Assembly (NCBI RefSeq): GCF_030272615.1
Contig: NW_026729340.1
Span: forward strand, 31,536 to 95,535
From: Cryptomeria japonica
Taxonomy: Eukaryota; Streptophyta; Pinopsida; Cupressales; Cupressaceae
Length of the DNA stretch: 64,000 nt
Reading direction: 5' to 3'
Below the pieces are notes generated by a model. That model was not told the DNA's origin. It did not search any database and was given only the letters and a program-made list of their open reading frames with translations. Both the position numbers and the translations under genes were made by a program. Below, piece after piece: positions 1 to 9,649 of the stretch (the stretch's first letter is position 1; each line of letters opens with the position of its first letter).

Positions 1-133
1 ATAAAGGCATTATTCCTTGAATAATGAATTTATTCACTCAACTCAACATTAACCTTATCTCCCAAGTTAACCCTCAAGTCATGTCAAGCATTTAATGCTT
101 ATTCCCTCTCCTCTCAACCCATCTCTTGTTGAC

Positions 134-1286
134 TATTACTACTTATCAAGTTGCCATTAGTTTTTGTATTCAAAATCATACTATATATTCTAGTTGGTTA
201 GCACTACTGAATCATGCAGTCGGTATAAACAGAGAAGTCAGTATGCACAGTCTAGTCGGTTATAGAAGAAAGCAGTCACAAAGTGTAGTATTCACTGAGC
301 TGTCTATCGAGTATCTTTTTATGGCTACTGAGCAGTAAAGTTAACACACCGAGTTGATATTCACCGAGTGAAACGTGTTACCAGATACATTGAACCTAGA
401 CATGCATATGAAAATGTGTTACACGATCGAGGCACATCTAACCGTTATTACATTGGAAATTGCACTAGAAGATTGTGTATGAATACGAGGTCAATCTAAC
501 CAATGAAATATTTTGTTTAGTTATTCATTCAAGGAATCTTGTTTGTAAGATCGAAGCAATGAATTAGATCACCATTTTAAGAGATCTATTTATACAGCAT
601 GAATTAAGAACAAGGTGTGTGCATATATGTATGAAGGAAGACTGTTACAGAGACATAGAGGTCACCGAGAAGATTTTCAGAGAACAATCAAAGAATAGAG
701 TAAATAGAAGGGTTCACCGAGTTACTATATGGGTTACCGAGGAACGCTATAAGCAAGGTAATCTTATTCTGAGCACATAGAATCTGCTATAACATTTTAG
801 ATGTAAAGTTGCAAATATTTGTAATGATTTTATTGTAATATTGTGAAAGAGAAACCTATAACAGGGTAAAAGACTCTAACCAAGTCTATAAATTGTAAAG
901 CCTCTAACCAGGTGCAACATTCAGATTAATGTTGTAAAATCCTTTAGCAAGGTAGATCTAACAGATCTTGTAACTCCTAATAGGGTAAGCTATCAGAAAT
1001 AGCTAAATGTAGCTCTAATCGAGCAATCTTTATTATTATAGTAGTGAAGTTGTGGGTGCCATACCCACCGCATTTTTTCTCTCTAACCAAGAGTTTCTGT
1101 GTAACCAAAATATATGAGTTATGGAGTGAATCATGTATGATTGTTATCTATTTGTTTTAACTTTATTTTATGTTACTGCACTATTCTGTCTATGCATAAT
1201 AGTAAGGTTATTATTAAAGAAAAGTTTTGGAGTACTGATTCACCCCTCCCCTCTCAGTACATTAGCTTTCCATATTGGGCCTAACA
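134..1286 (+). repeat. Element 1 5' LTR
   Basis: 1153 bp, ending in CCTAACA just before the primer site. The first dinucleotide is TA here, while the 3' LTR and the inverted copy near 44250 have the expected TG, so this is a point mutation. The 3' part has a C-rich box (about 1240-1258) that recurs near the 3' end of other LTRs in this window. Several CTCGGTGAA/TTCACCGAG-type short repeats are scattered through the first 700 bp. Confidence 0.92.
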
Positions 1287-1288
1287 AT

Positions 1289-1300
1289 TGGTATCAGAGC
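1289..1300 (+). promoter_or_regulatory. Primer binding site, element 1
   Basis: TGGTATCAGAGC lies 2 bp after the 5' LTR. It is complementary to the 3' end of plant initiator tRNA-Met and is the standard minus-strand primer site of most plant Ty1/copia and many Ty3/gypsy elements. The same 12-mer (or its complement) marks element 2 (33071-33082), the gypsy element (40850-40861), the inverted copy near 43090 and element 7 (59299-59310). Confidence 0.93.
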
Positions 1301-1348
1301 TTCTATCTTGGAAAAGGGTTTGACTACCTAAAGAGAAAGATCTTATCA

Positions 1349-2701
1349 ATGGAAGGCTATAAACAATCTCGAAGGACTATGTATCTGCAAGAAGAGATGG
1401 ATCATGCAAATCAAGTGATTGCAGAGATGCAAAGGCAAATGCAAAAATCTCTAAAAGTAAGAAGAAGATTATTTGATGACTTGTAGGATTCTCAAGAGTT
1501 AGTGGAACAAATTGAGACATCATTTGAGAACAGCATATCTAAAGAGACTGAAGAAATGATTGGAGTATTGAAAGAAAAGAACAAAGCATTGGTTGATCAA
1601 CTAAAAGCAATGAAAAGAGAACATGAACATTTCAATACATAGATGACTGAAAACCTAGATGCATTGAGGACAACAGAGGATAAAGAAAGAGATCTACAAA
1701 GAGAGAAACAAAAACTTGAGGTCTTAGTATCTGATAAGAATGATGAAATCATAAGGTTAACTAGGATTCAACAAAATATGACACATCAACTAGGTTATGC
1801 ACATCATGAAGCAATTCTAAAGAATGATAAAAATCAAGCATTGAAACTTGAAGTATCAAGGTTGACTGATGAACTTGAAATAGAGAAGAAATCCAAAAAA
1901 ACATTGAAGAAGAGTTATGAAGGATCAAAGATGTTGGATGAGCAATTGAATACAAGAAGACCCAACAAAGATGCAGGACTAGGTTACAAAGGAAAAGAAT
2001 CAACCGAGAAAGGAATTCACACTACCGAGAGAGGAGAATCATCAAAGCAAGCTGGAAACAAGAATAACATCAAAAGGAAGAAGCCTATTTGCTACTACTG
2101 TGGAAATCAAGGTCATACTGCCAACATATGCCAGATTAAAAAAGGTAAGCAACTGAATATCACTAAGTTGAATGGATATTGTTACAATTGCAATAAATAT
2201 GGTCACACATCTAATCAATGTAGGACAAAGTTTGTTAACAATTATCAAAAGGCAAAATTCAAAGGGTTTTGTAGAAACTGCAATAGATATGGACATAGTA
2301 CCGAGAAGTGCTGGTCTAAGCAAAAGAACTACATGAGGTGTCCACACCGAGCAGACACTAGAGGTTACCGAATTGACACAGATCCTTACCAACAATATGC
2401 AGCAGTACCATAGGATTACAATACAAGGATATGGTGTGAATGTTGTGGAAGATATGGACATATTAGTGCTAACTGTTTTATAAGGTTTGGAATGAACAAC
2501 CGAAGATCATGGAGAAATCCTGGTATGACATGTTTTCATTGTCACAAAGTTGGACATTTAGTTGGAGATTGCAGAGATCAACCTAGAAGAAACACTGAAG
2601 CGATAAAAGAAAAATTTAAGATGATTTGGAAAAAGAACGAAATCATGTCAGATGAAGAAAGCACCTTACCTATCGATTTAGGTGCACTTATTCCAAATTA
2701 A
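1349..2701 (+). pseudogene. Element 1 ORF1: coiled-coil / five-zinc-knuckle Gag-like protein, three TAG stops
   Basis: One reading frame of about 450 codons from the ATG at 1349 to the TAA at 2701, broken by three in-frame stops (1484, 1640, 2411), all TAG. Codons 1-200 are Glu/Lys/Leu-rich with heptad-like spacing, which suggests a coiled coil. Codons 245-420 hold five C-x2-C-x4-H-x4-C knuckles: CYYCGNQGHTANIC, CYNCNKYGHTSNQC, CRNCNRYGHSTEKC, CECCGRYGHISANC and CFHCHKVGHLVGDC. This is the expected layout for a nucleic-acid-binding Gag that packages element RNA, although I see no clear capsid domain. The last knuckle sits in a W-R-x-P-G-M-x-C context that is shared with ORF1 of element 2. The start was chosen because it is the first ATG after the primer site and the inverted copy keeps it. 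Confidence 0.85.
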
Positions 2702-3238
2702 TCAGAAAAGGTATGAAGGGACTGCATTCTCTAAAGGTTAAATCATAACAGTTCCTATTCTATTATGTACAAAATTCAAAATCTGCATAGTTAAGATGCA
2801 ATTAGTAAGTTTGAAATTCTATCAAAAGTACTTTACAGGAAACCTGTCAAGTCGGTGTATACAGGAAGCCTGTCAAGTCGGTTAATCAAGGAAATTTGGT
2901 TACTCGGTTAAAACGAACAAAAAGGGAGTAAATCGGTTAAAGGTGAACTGAGTGCATTTAATGTTTTGACCTAACTTGCACGGAGCCCGATAAGGTATTT
3001 TGTACTTAAAGGTATTTTCGCGGTTATTTTCATTCACCAAGTTTTCAAGAGAGTAGAGAAGAGCAAATCAAGGCGATCAAACTTCATTCAGAGCAAATTC
3101 CAAGTTATTTACATCAAATCTCATCACACTATTAAGCTGGTTACTGATCTTGTCAAATTGTTGTTATCTACCGAGTGTGAAGCATCAGCCGTTTGTAAAC
3201 CCTAAGGATAGTTTGCAAAGTTTTACCTGAAACCTTCA
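2702..3238 (+). other. Element 1 spacer between ORF1 and ORF2
   Basis: Non-coding stretch of 537 bp. It holds a short direct repeat (two copies of CAGGAAACCTGTCAAGTCGG-like sequence, with AGCC in the second, near 2838-2881). It corresponds in position to the 23443-23930 spacer of element 2. No conserved signal is obvious that would explain how ORF2 is expressed; a subgenomic or spliced RNA is possible but not shown by the sequence. Confidence 0.55.
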
Positions 3239-6200
3239 ATGGCGCCTAAGATCCAAGATCCTGTAGTTGTCAAGAATGTGGAGAAGCCCTTGCTGAAGTA
3301 ATCTTTGACTCCCAAAGTTGCCTTTGAACCGGATGACAAAACTGCATTTTCACTCATCCCTGATCGAGTCTTGTTAGTCGAAGATGTTAGATTCTTCACC
3401 AAATGCCATGTTGAAGAACTTGGTCATGTTGAGATTAGTGACACATATGATGAACTTTGTACCGATGGCAAAATGGATAGCAAGTTTGAGCATATCAAAA
3501 TCAAGGGATTAACTGAAGCCCTAGCCTATCCCCATGTGTTCAAACCCCAGTGGGTTAAGTTTGTTTTAAGCAGAGTTCATGATGATTTTATGTGGCTAGA
3601 GGAGAAACCATTCAAAATCACCAAGGAAATCATTCATGTGATCACCGGGTATCCTATCTATGATCATGCACGAGCATAGAAAATGATATCACAGAAGGAG
3701 CTAATCAGTCTAACTAGAGTAGAATCTAATTACCGAGGACTGAAATTGAGCAATGTCACTGATGCAGAACTTAAGTTTTCAATTAGAGTAATTGGTTATT
3801 GTTTCTTCCAATCTGCAAGGGAAAATAGTGTACCATGTGTAGCAGTTGACTTGGCCTACAAAATAGTGAAAAAGGGAATGAAAGTAGATTTATGTGAAGT
3901 GCTACTGAAGAACTTGTTTGAGAACCTGGACACAATAAGGAAGCCGAAGAAGAACAACTCGGCAAATACACTGAAGTTTGGTTCACTTCTTGTATGCATG
4001 TTTTTCTACTTTGAGAAGTTCTTTCCCTCAGTCAGTAAAGTAGTTTGGGAGCTACACCAACCTATCACCCATCAAATCAATGATTTTATCAAGAAATTGG
4101 GAGATAATTTTAATGATATCATGGATCACTATTTCAGTAAATTTCAAGAGAAGATGCACAACAGGTACTGGATTCCACCACAGCTGGTAGAGAAATATAA
4201 GGATAATATATGTTTTGAGGTTGACACCGATTACTGTTATATGAATGTTGTTGAACCAAGGACTCAATCTTTGCCACCAATGGGTTATGAGATTGACTAT
4301 GATATAACACAATAGCAAATTGATGCCTATCTATCATTGCCAAGGCATGCTACCGAACTAAGATATGGAACATATGAAGAGGTGAAGGAAAAAGTAAAAA
4401 TGAGCATTGTAGTACCCATGGCTACAAGAAAAGCTACAAAGATGATAAAGGTTTTATCTGAGAAATTCAGAGAAGAATCCTCCTCTACACCTGTCAAAGG
4501 CACTCTTGCCATTACCGAAGAGGAATCAAAAGCTCAAGAGGCAGCAATAACATTAAGTACTGAGTTGCCTAAGGGTAAAGTTTTGAAAAGAAAGAAACGG
4601 GACATTTCAAATGCCCTACCGACTCCACCAACAAAAAGACCTAACACTAGAGCATCAGTTGCATCACCGAGTAAGAAACAAAAGAGTGTTACTATACCCA
4701 AGGTAACCAAGACCTACAAGAAATCTACTCGGAGACTCATTTTGGCAAAAGAGTCTAGTGATACAAAATCTGATGATGCAAACAAATTTCAGATTGTAAA
4801 AAGAAAGAAGATGGAAATATGCAATGGACTCAGAGAAACAAATAAGAGAAAGAAGTCTAGTCCATCTATTCCCTGATATGTCTGTAGCAGAAATTAAGGA
4901 GCATTTGACAACATACAATTCTAAATTTCTTGTCAAATAAAGAGCCTTAAAATTGATGAATGGGCTATACATTGATGTGGAAAATGAGACAAAAGCCAAG
5001 TGGCAAGAAATCTTCAAACTAAAGGATGTCAGTGAACAATCTCAAGTTGAAATTGTTGATGTCACCGAGCAAGGTCCTGTTGCTACCAAGAAAGACCCGG
5101 CTGACACTATTCAAATTGATGAAGATGTCATGGATGAAGAAGCACCAGAGCAGGAAATGATTGAAGGCACTACCTATGCAAAACTTGTATCTAGTGAATT
5201 TGTCTTAGAACAAGTTTAGCCTAATCTGCCGGTCAAGCCACCTGTCTCTACCGAATCTCCTAAGGATATAGAACAAGGCACTGAATCTCACAAGTCTAAG
5301 GCAGTAGAAGATACAACTAAAGATCAGACGTCTCAAGCACCGTTAAGCACTAAAAATGTTACAACTGAGACCCCTAGTACCGAGACACCCAAGGACACTA
5401 CAATGGCTACAGGAACTAACCAAAGTGTTGCATCTACCGAGCAACCTACTGAGGGTTAACAAGCCTCACATGCACTTGTCTTAGTACAACCGATCAGAGG
5501 TAAAGAGAAGAAGGTGAGAAAACATAGATTCAAAGTTGATTTAACTAAACCGATAGTGTTGCCCAATGTGGATATCTCAAAATTAAAAGGGCAAGCACTT
5601 ATTGATTTTGGTCAACTATGCAAAACAAAGGCCAAACAGGAAAAACAATTGGCCATTCAAAAGAAGAATAAAGTACTACAAAAGGTAAAGACACTACTAA
5701 TAGAAATGCTACCTTTAGCAACAGTGTCAACCAATGCAGCCATCCACATTCAACTGGATGAACTCCTTACTCAAATAGAAACATCTGGAGTTGATGCATC
5801 TGAGTACTTAAGCAAGCTAAAAGATAAAGAGCTTACAACAAAGATGATAGAAGTGGTACAAAAAGCTCTCGCTATAGGAAAAGTAAAGCTTGTCAAATTC
5901 ATTGCTAAGTTGTCCCCTCAACTCAAGCATATTCTTTATTTATTTCAGAAACTTTGTACATTTTCCTTATTCATTAAAGATATCAAGAATAAAACTCATT
6001 CAATTGAGAAAGAGATCACCAATCTCTCAACTAAGTTGACCACCGAGCCTAATTCAGTTCAAAATTTTTATACCAAGCTTCAACAGCTCATGGCTCAACA
6101 ATTAGAACTCGGAAATGAAGAGCATAAGATCAGGATGGATATAATGACCCTCCAGACATTATTCCTTCCTCATCTCTCATCACTACATGAATAGATCAAC

Positions 6201-6389
6201 AGAGCTACACGCCTATCAACTACACAAGAGGGAAGCACTCTTGATGGGTTAATATCACTATTGGCTGATATTCAAGCACAAAATTCTTTAATGGAAAGTG
6301 TAAAGGATGCACTCTCAGTCGCACTTACCGACGCCCGAAACAAGTATAAATCTATTTTTTATCAGTTACCGCCCCCAGATGGAAATTAA
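3239..6389 (+). pseudogene. Element 1 ORF2: conserved family-specific protein, broken by stops and one frameshift
   Basis: About 1050 codons, from the ATG at 3239 (MAPKIQDP) to the TAA at 6387. Stops occur near 3299, 3677, 4313, 4937, 5217, 5457 and 6192, and one frame change lies at about 4860-4878. The N-terminal third has three motifs that recur in element 2 and the fragment at 13665-14605: WVKFVLSRVHDDFMWLEE, a DLCE block near codon 220 followed by a hydrophobic stretch ending MFFYFEKFF, and VEKYKDNICFEVDTDYCYM. The middle is Lys/Ser/Thr-rich and basic, then acidic with many Thr-Glu repeats. The C-terminal 270 residues are helical and coiled-coil-like. I do not recognise a known enzyme. 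Its position after a Gag-like ORF and before the polypurine tracts resembles the env-like ORF of Sireviruses, which is an inference only. Confidence 0.8.
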
Positions 6390-6405
6390 GTTTTTGATGT
6401 TTGTC

Positions 6406-6776
6406 AAAAAGGGGGAGTAATACTATAATACTATAATAGGGGAGTAATACTAGACAAAGGGGGAGTAATACTATATTTGGAGAGTGACACAGTTTTGGTA
6501 ATACAGTTTTGAGTATTGTATACAAGGGGAGTATACCGAGTAGAATATACAGAGCATACAGAGCAAGCAAAGCACACTAGCATAGAACAGAACCGAGCAT
6601 GCAAAATCCAAGTTATGTACAAAATAATGATAAGGGGAGTATATTTGCATATACTATTTCATTGACTATTGTATATATTGTCAAGTGAAGTCATTTTGCA
6701 AAGTATATAGATTTTTGAGTTATGACTTTGAAAGTAGTTTTTTTCAAACATCTCAACTAATGTCAAAAGGGGAGAT
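6406..6776 (+). promoter_or_regulatory. Array of six polypurine tracts, element 1
   Basis: Plus-strand priming needs one purine tract next to the 3' LTR; here there are six variants of AAAGGGGGAGTAAT: about 6406-6420, 6438-6448, 6456-6469, 6524-6533, 6631-6640 and the terminal one at 6765-6776, which abuts the LTR. The block is otherwise non-coding. Repeated polypurine tracts are a described hallmark of Sirevirus retrotransposons. Elements 2 and 5 in this window share the pattern. Confidence 0.8.
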
Positions 6777-7929
6777 TGTTACTACTTATCAAGTTGCCAT
6801 TAGTTTTTGTATTCAAAGTCATACTATATATTCTAGTTGGTTAGCACTACCGAGTCATGCAGTCGGTATAAACAGAGAAGTCGGTATGCACAGTCTAGTC
6901 GGTTATAGAAGAAAGAAGTCACAGAATGCAGTATTCATCAAGCTGTCTTCCGAGTATCTTTTTATGGCTACCGAGTAGTAAAGTGAACACACTGAGTTGA
7001 TATTCACCAAGTGAAACGTGTTACCAGATACATTGAACCTGGACATGCATATGAAAACGTGCTACAAGATCAAGGCACATCTAACCGTTATTACATTGGA
7101 AATTGCACTAGAAGATTGTGTATGATTACGAGGTCAATCTAACCAATGAAATATTTTGTTTAGTTATTCATTCGAGGAATCTTGTTTGTAAGATCGAAGC
7201 AATGAATTAGATCACCGTTTTAAGAGATCTATTTATACAGCATGGATTAAGAACAAGGTGTGTGCATATATGTATGAAGGAAGACTATTACAAAGACACA
7301 GAGGTCACCGAGAAGATTTTCAGAGAATAGTCGAAGAACAGAGTAAACAAAAAGGTTTACTGAGTTACTATATGGGTTACTGAGGAATGCTATAAGCAAG
7401 GTAATCTTATTCTGAGCACATAGAATCTGCTATAACATTTCAGATGTAAAGTTGCAGATATTTGTAATGATTTTATTGTAATATTGTGAAAGAGAAACCT
7501 CTAACAGGGTAAAAGACTCTAACTAAGTCTATAAATTGTAAAGCCTCTAACCAGGTGCAGCATTTAGATTAATGTTGTAAAATCCTTTAGCAAGGTAGAT
7601 CTAACAGATCTTGTTACTCCTAACAGGGTAAGCTATCATAAATAGCTAAATGTAGCTCTAATCAAGCAATCTTTAATATTGTAGTAGTGAAGTTGCGGGT
7701 GCCATCCCCACCCCAGTTTTTCTCTCTAACCAAGAGTTTATGCGTAACCAAAATATATGAGTTATGGAGTGAATCATGTATAATTGTTATCTATTTGTTT
7801 TAACTTTATTTTATGTTACTGCACTATTCTATCTATGCATAACAGTAAGGTTATTATTAAAGAAAAGTTTTGGAGTATTGATTCACCCCTCCCCTCTCAG
7901 TACATTAGCTTTCCATATTGGGCCTAACA
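6777..7929 (+). repeat. Element 1 3' LTR
   Basis: 1153 bp, from TGTTACTACT to CCTAACA, and the same length as the 5' LTR. It is followed directly by GTTGAC, the second copy of the target duplication. Differences from the 5' LTR cluster in the first third and are mainly C/T and G/A changes, as expected for methylated, silenced plant DNA. Confidence 0.92.
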
Positions 7930-7935
7930 GTTGAC

Positions 7936-8820
7936 ATTTGTCATCTTGGGATTGGATTGAAACTTAAGCCCTTCAATTCTGACCCTTGTTGAAATTATTC
8001 AATCTCAACCCTCCATTGCTCCACTTTACCTATAAATAGAGCTCATTTCTTCATAATCCAGATCTTGAAAACTTGTATGCATTTAACCTATAGTGAATTT
8101 TAGAGAGCATTTAGCATAAACATTTACATTTACTCTTTTGGACTAAAATTAACACTAGATTAGATAATAATCTCATTTTTAGTTTGTTCATGTTTGCATT
8201 TTCATGAGCTTTTATTCACAATCTTGAACCTCCATAAGACATCCAAAAATAGTGCAAAAAGCTACTGAGAGCTACACTCATTTGAGAACTTGGAGAGGAG
8301 AGGAACAAGGGAGGAGCCACTATGAATGTTTTGGTGAGCATTTGGAGGAGTTTAGTTTACCTATTTTGTCTTTGCATGCTTTCCATTTCTTATTTAGTAT
8401 CTCTCTTGATATGCTTGATTAGGCTATTGTTTAAATTGTGATTTCTAACACTAACTATTGGTTTCTTGTGTTTTGTTTGTGTTTGTCATCCTAACAATCT
8501 CCTTTTTGTAGAGAATCACATATTATATATGTATGTCTATACATATGTGTAGTAAATGCTAAGTTTACAAGCATACATTATTATGTTTTCATAACCCGTA
8601 TGGGTATTGTGAAACACAAAATAATGGTTTTAGTTCATAACCCATACAAGTTATGTAGAACTATGAATAGTATTTTTTGTTTTTCAAAACTCGTGCGGGT
8701 TATGGAGAACTATGAATAGTACTTTTTATTTTTTAGAACCCATGTGGGTTTTGGCTTGGTAAGAGGGTTGGAAAATGACCCTAAGGCTTGCTAGCTCATT
8801 TTCTCCCCATTTTTGTCCCT
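7936..8820 (+). other. Target-site DNA of element 1: LTR-like sequence with a TATA box
   Basis: This is contiguous with 1-133 once element 1 is removed. A TATAAATA box lies at 8031-8038, after a CT/CA-rich leader and before a transcribed-looking AT-rich stretch, so the target was probably the promoter part of an older LTR; I could not find its partner. A cluster of short palindromes lies at 8585-8753 (separate entry). No coding potential. Confidence 0.4.
8585..8753. repeat. Cluster of four short imperfect hairpins (AACCCGTACGGGTT type)
   Basis: Four units of about 20-32 bp, each an imperfect palindrome around AACCCGTRYGGGTT: about 8585-8614, 8633-8661, 8679-8710 and 8733-8753. Two units are followed by the same spacer, CTATGAATAGTA. 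A matching cluster occurs at 46195-46363. Variation between units is often compensatory on both arms, which would be expected of a structured RNA or DNA element, but four units are too few to prove it. Confidence 0.7.
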
Positions 8821-9645
8821 TTACATTTTTTTTCATCTTCCAACATGATTTCTCGAATTCGTCATCATCAAGCTTATAAATGATCAAGTGGGTATCTCTA
8901 AAATTACCAGCATAATCTCACATGTATTTTTAGTTTTCTGACCATATAAATTTTTCTATTTTTGGACAACATTAGCATAGTAAACTTTAATTTTCTTTAC
9001 CAATGCCTTAACAGTCCTCACAGACATATGTCTACCATTTTTCTAATAAATTTTGATATACTTGACGAAATTCAAAATAAATTACATATTATTGTTCTAC
9101 ACTAGATTCTATACACTTTTAAAAAAAGGAGTTTGCATTTTCAATTATTTTGATGCAAGTTATGCCCAACACACAAACAGGTACCAAATTTTCAGGATGC
9201 GGTCACTTCAAAAAATCATTAAAAAAAATACTCAACGGAAAATTACCAAAAAATACACAACTTCTAGATCTCACTCTTACCTATCATCCTACCAAAGGGT
9301 TTTGCAAACTACTAAATCTAACTATATATTTTGTGCAATGCACGAAAGAAGCTATGTTATGTTTTTTTTCTAAAAAAATTAGGAACAGTTTTTCGTGCAC
9401 GAGAGGTTTGACCCTCTTAATCTTATCCAATTTTAAAAAAATTTAGTCGTTTAGAAACTAGATTCAGAGCACTACAATTCTTATTGTTTTCTCAACTCCT
9501 AGTTTTTAGTGCATGACCTTCAAATATCTCTTTGAAGTTTAGGTTTACCTATTTTCAGATAATCTGGAAGAACTTCCTAAGAATTTATGGCCAATTTAAT
9601 ATTGGCTAAAAAGCTTCTGCATTCCACCAACAAAAGCAGATGGGT
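8821..9645. other. AT-rich region, nothing recognised
   Basis: No ORF with recognisable motifs, no tandem repeat and no LTR ends seen. Short open frames on the plus strand are rich in Lys, Asn, Ile and Phe, as expected by chance in AT-rich DNA. Confidence 0.5.
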
Positions 9646-9649
9646 TCTA

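Larger units (their letters stand above)
1..1383 (+). repeat. Inverted duplicate, copy A (pairs with 43001-44383)
   Basis: This stretch is the reverse complement of 43001-44383. Both copies are 1383 bp long, so there is no net insertion or deletion, and I see only about ten mismatches. The match covers 133 bp of DNA outside element 1, its whole 5' LTR, the primer site and the first codons of ORF1. It ends here because the window begins, and at 43001 because of the N gap, so the true extent is unknown. Because the shared part includes non-element flank, this is a copy of a locus, not two independent insertions. It is either a segmental duplication or an allelic contig misplaced in the scaffold. 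Confidence 0.93.
134..7929 (+). mobile_element. Element 1: complete non-autonomous LTR retrotransposon with ORF1 and ORF2, no pol
   Basis: A 7796-bp element bounded by two 1153-bp LTRs and flanked by the 6-bp direct repeat GTTGAC (128-133 and 7930-7935). The internal part (1287-6776) holds, in order, a tRNA-Met-type primer binding site, ORF1 (coiled coil plus five CCHC zinc knuckles), ORF2 (a conserved family-specific protein), an array of polypurine tracts and the 3' LTR. I read all of it in translation and found no aspartic protease, reverse transcriptase, RNase H or integrase motif, and the spacing leaves no room for a deleted pol inside an otherwise ordered element. Both ORFs carry stops, so this copy is dead. 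The LTRs differ at about 25 of the first 360 positions and less beyond that, so the insertion is old. Confidence 0.9.

Noticed and set aside
126-338. Short frame in the 5' LTR, recurring at 6685-6978 and 44046-44360
   Set aside because: It recurs only because the LTR is repeated; stops and length vary between copies.
1289-1300. tRNA gene suggested by tRNA-complementary sequence
   Set aside because: Only the 12-nt primer binding site is present; no cloverleaf or internal promoter boxes around any of the sites.
1133-1486. A 117-codon protein starting in the LTR
   Set aside because: The first 72 codons are LTR and primer-site sequence; the element ORF1 more likely starts at 1349.
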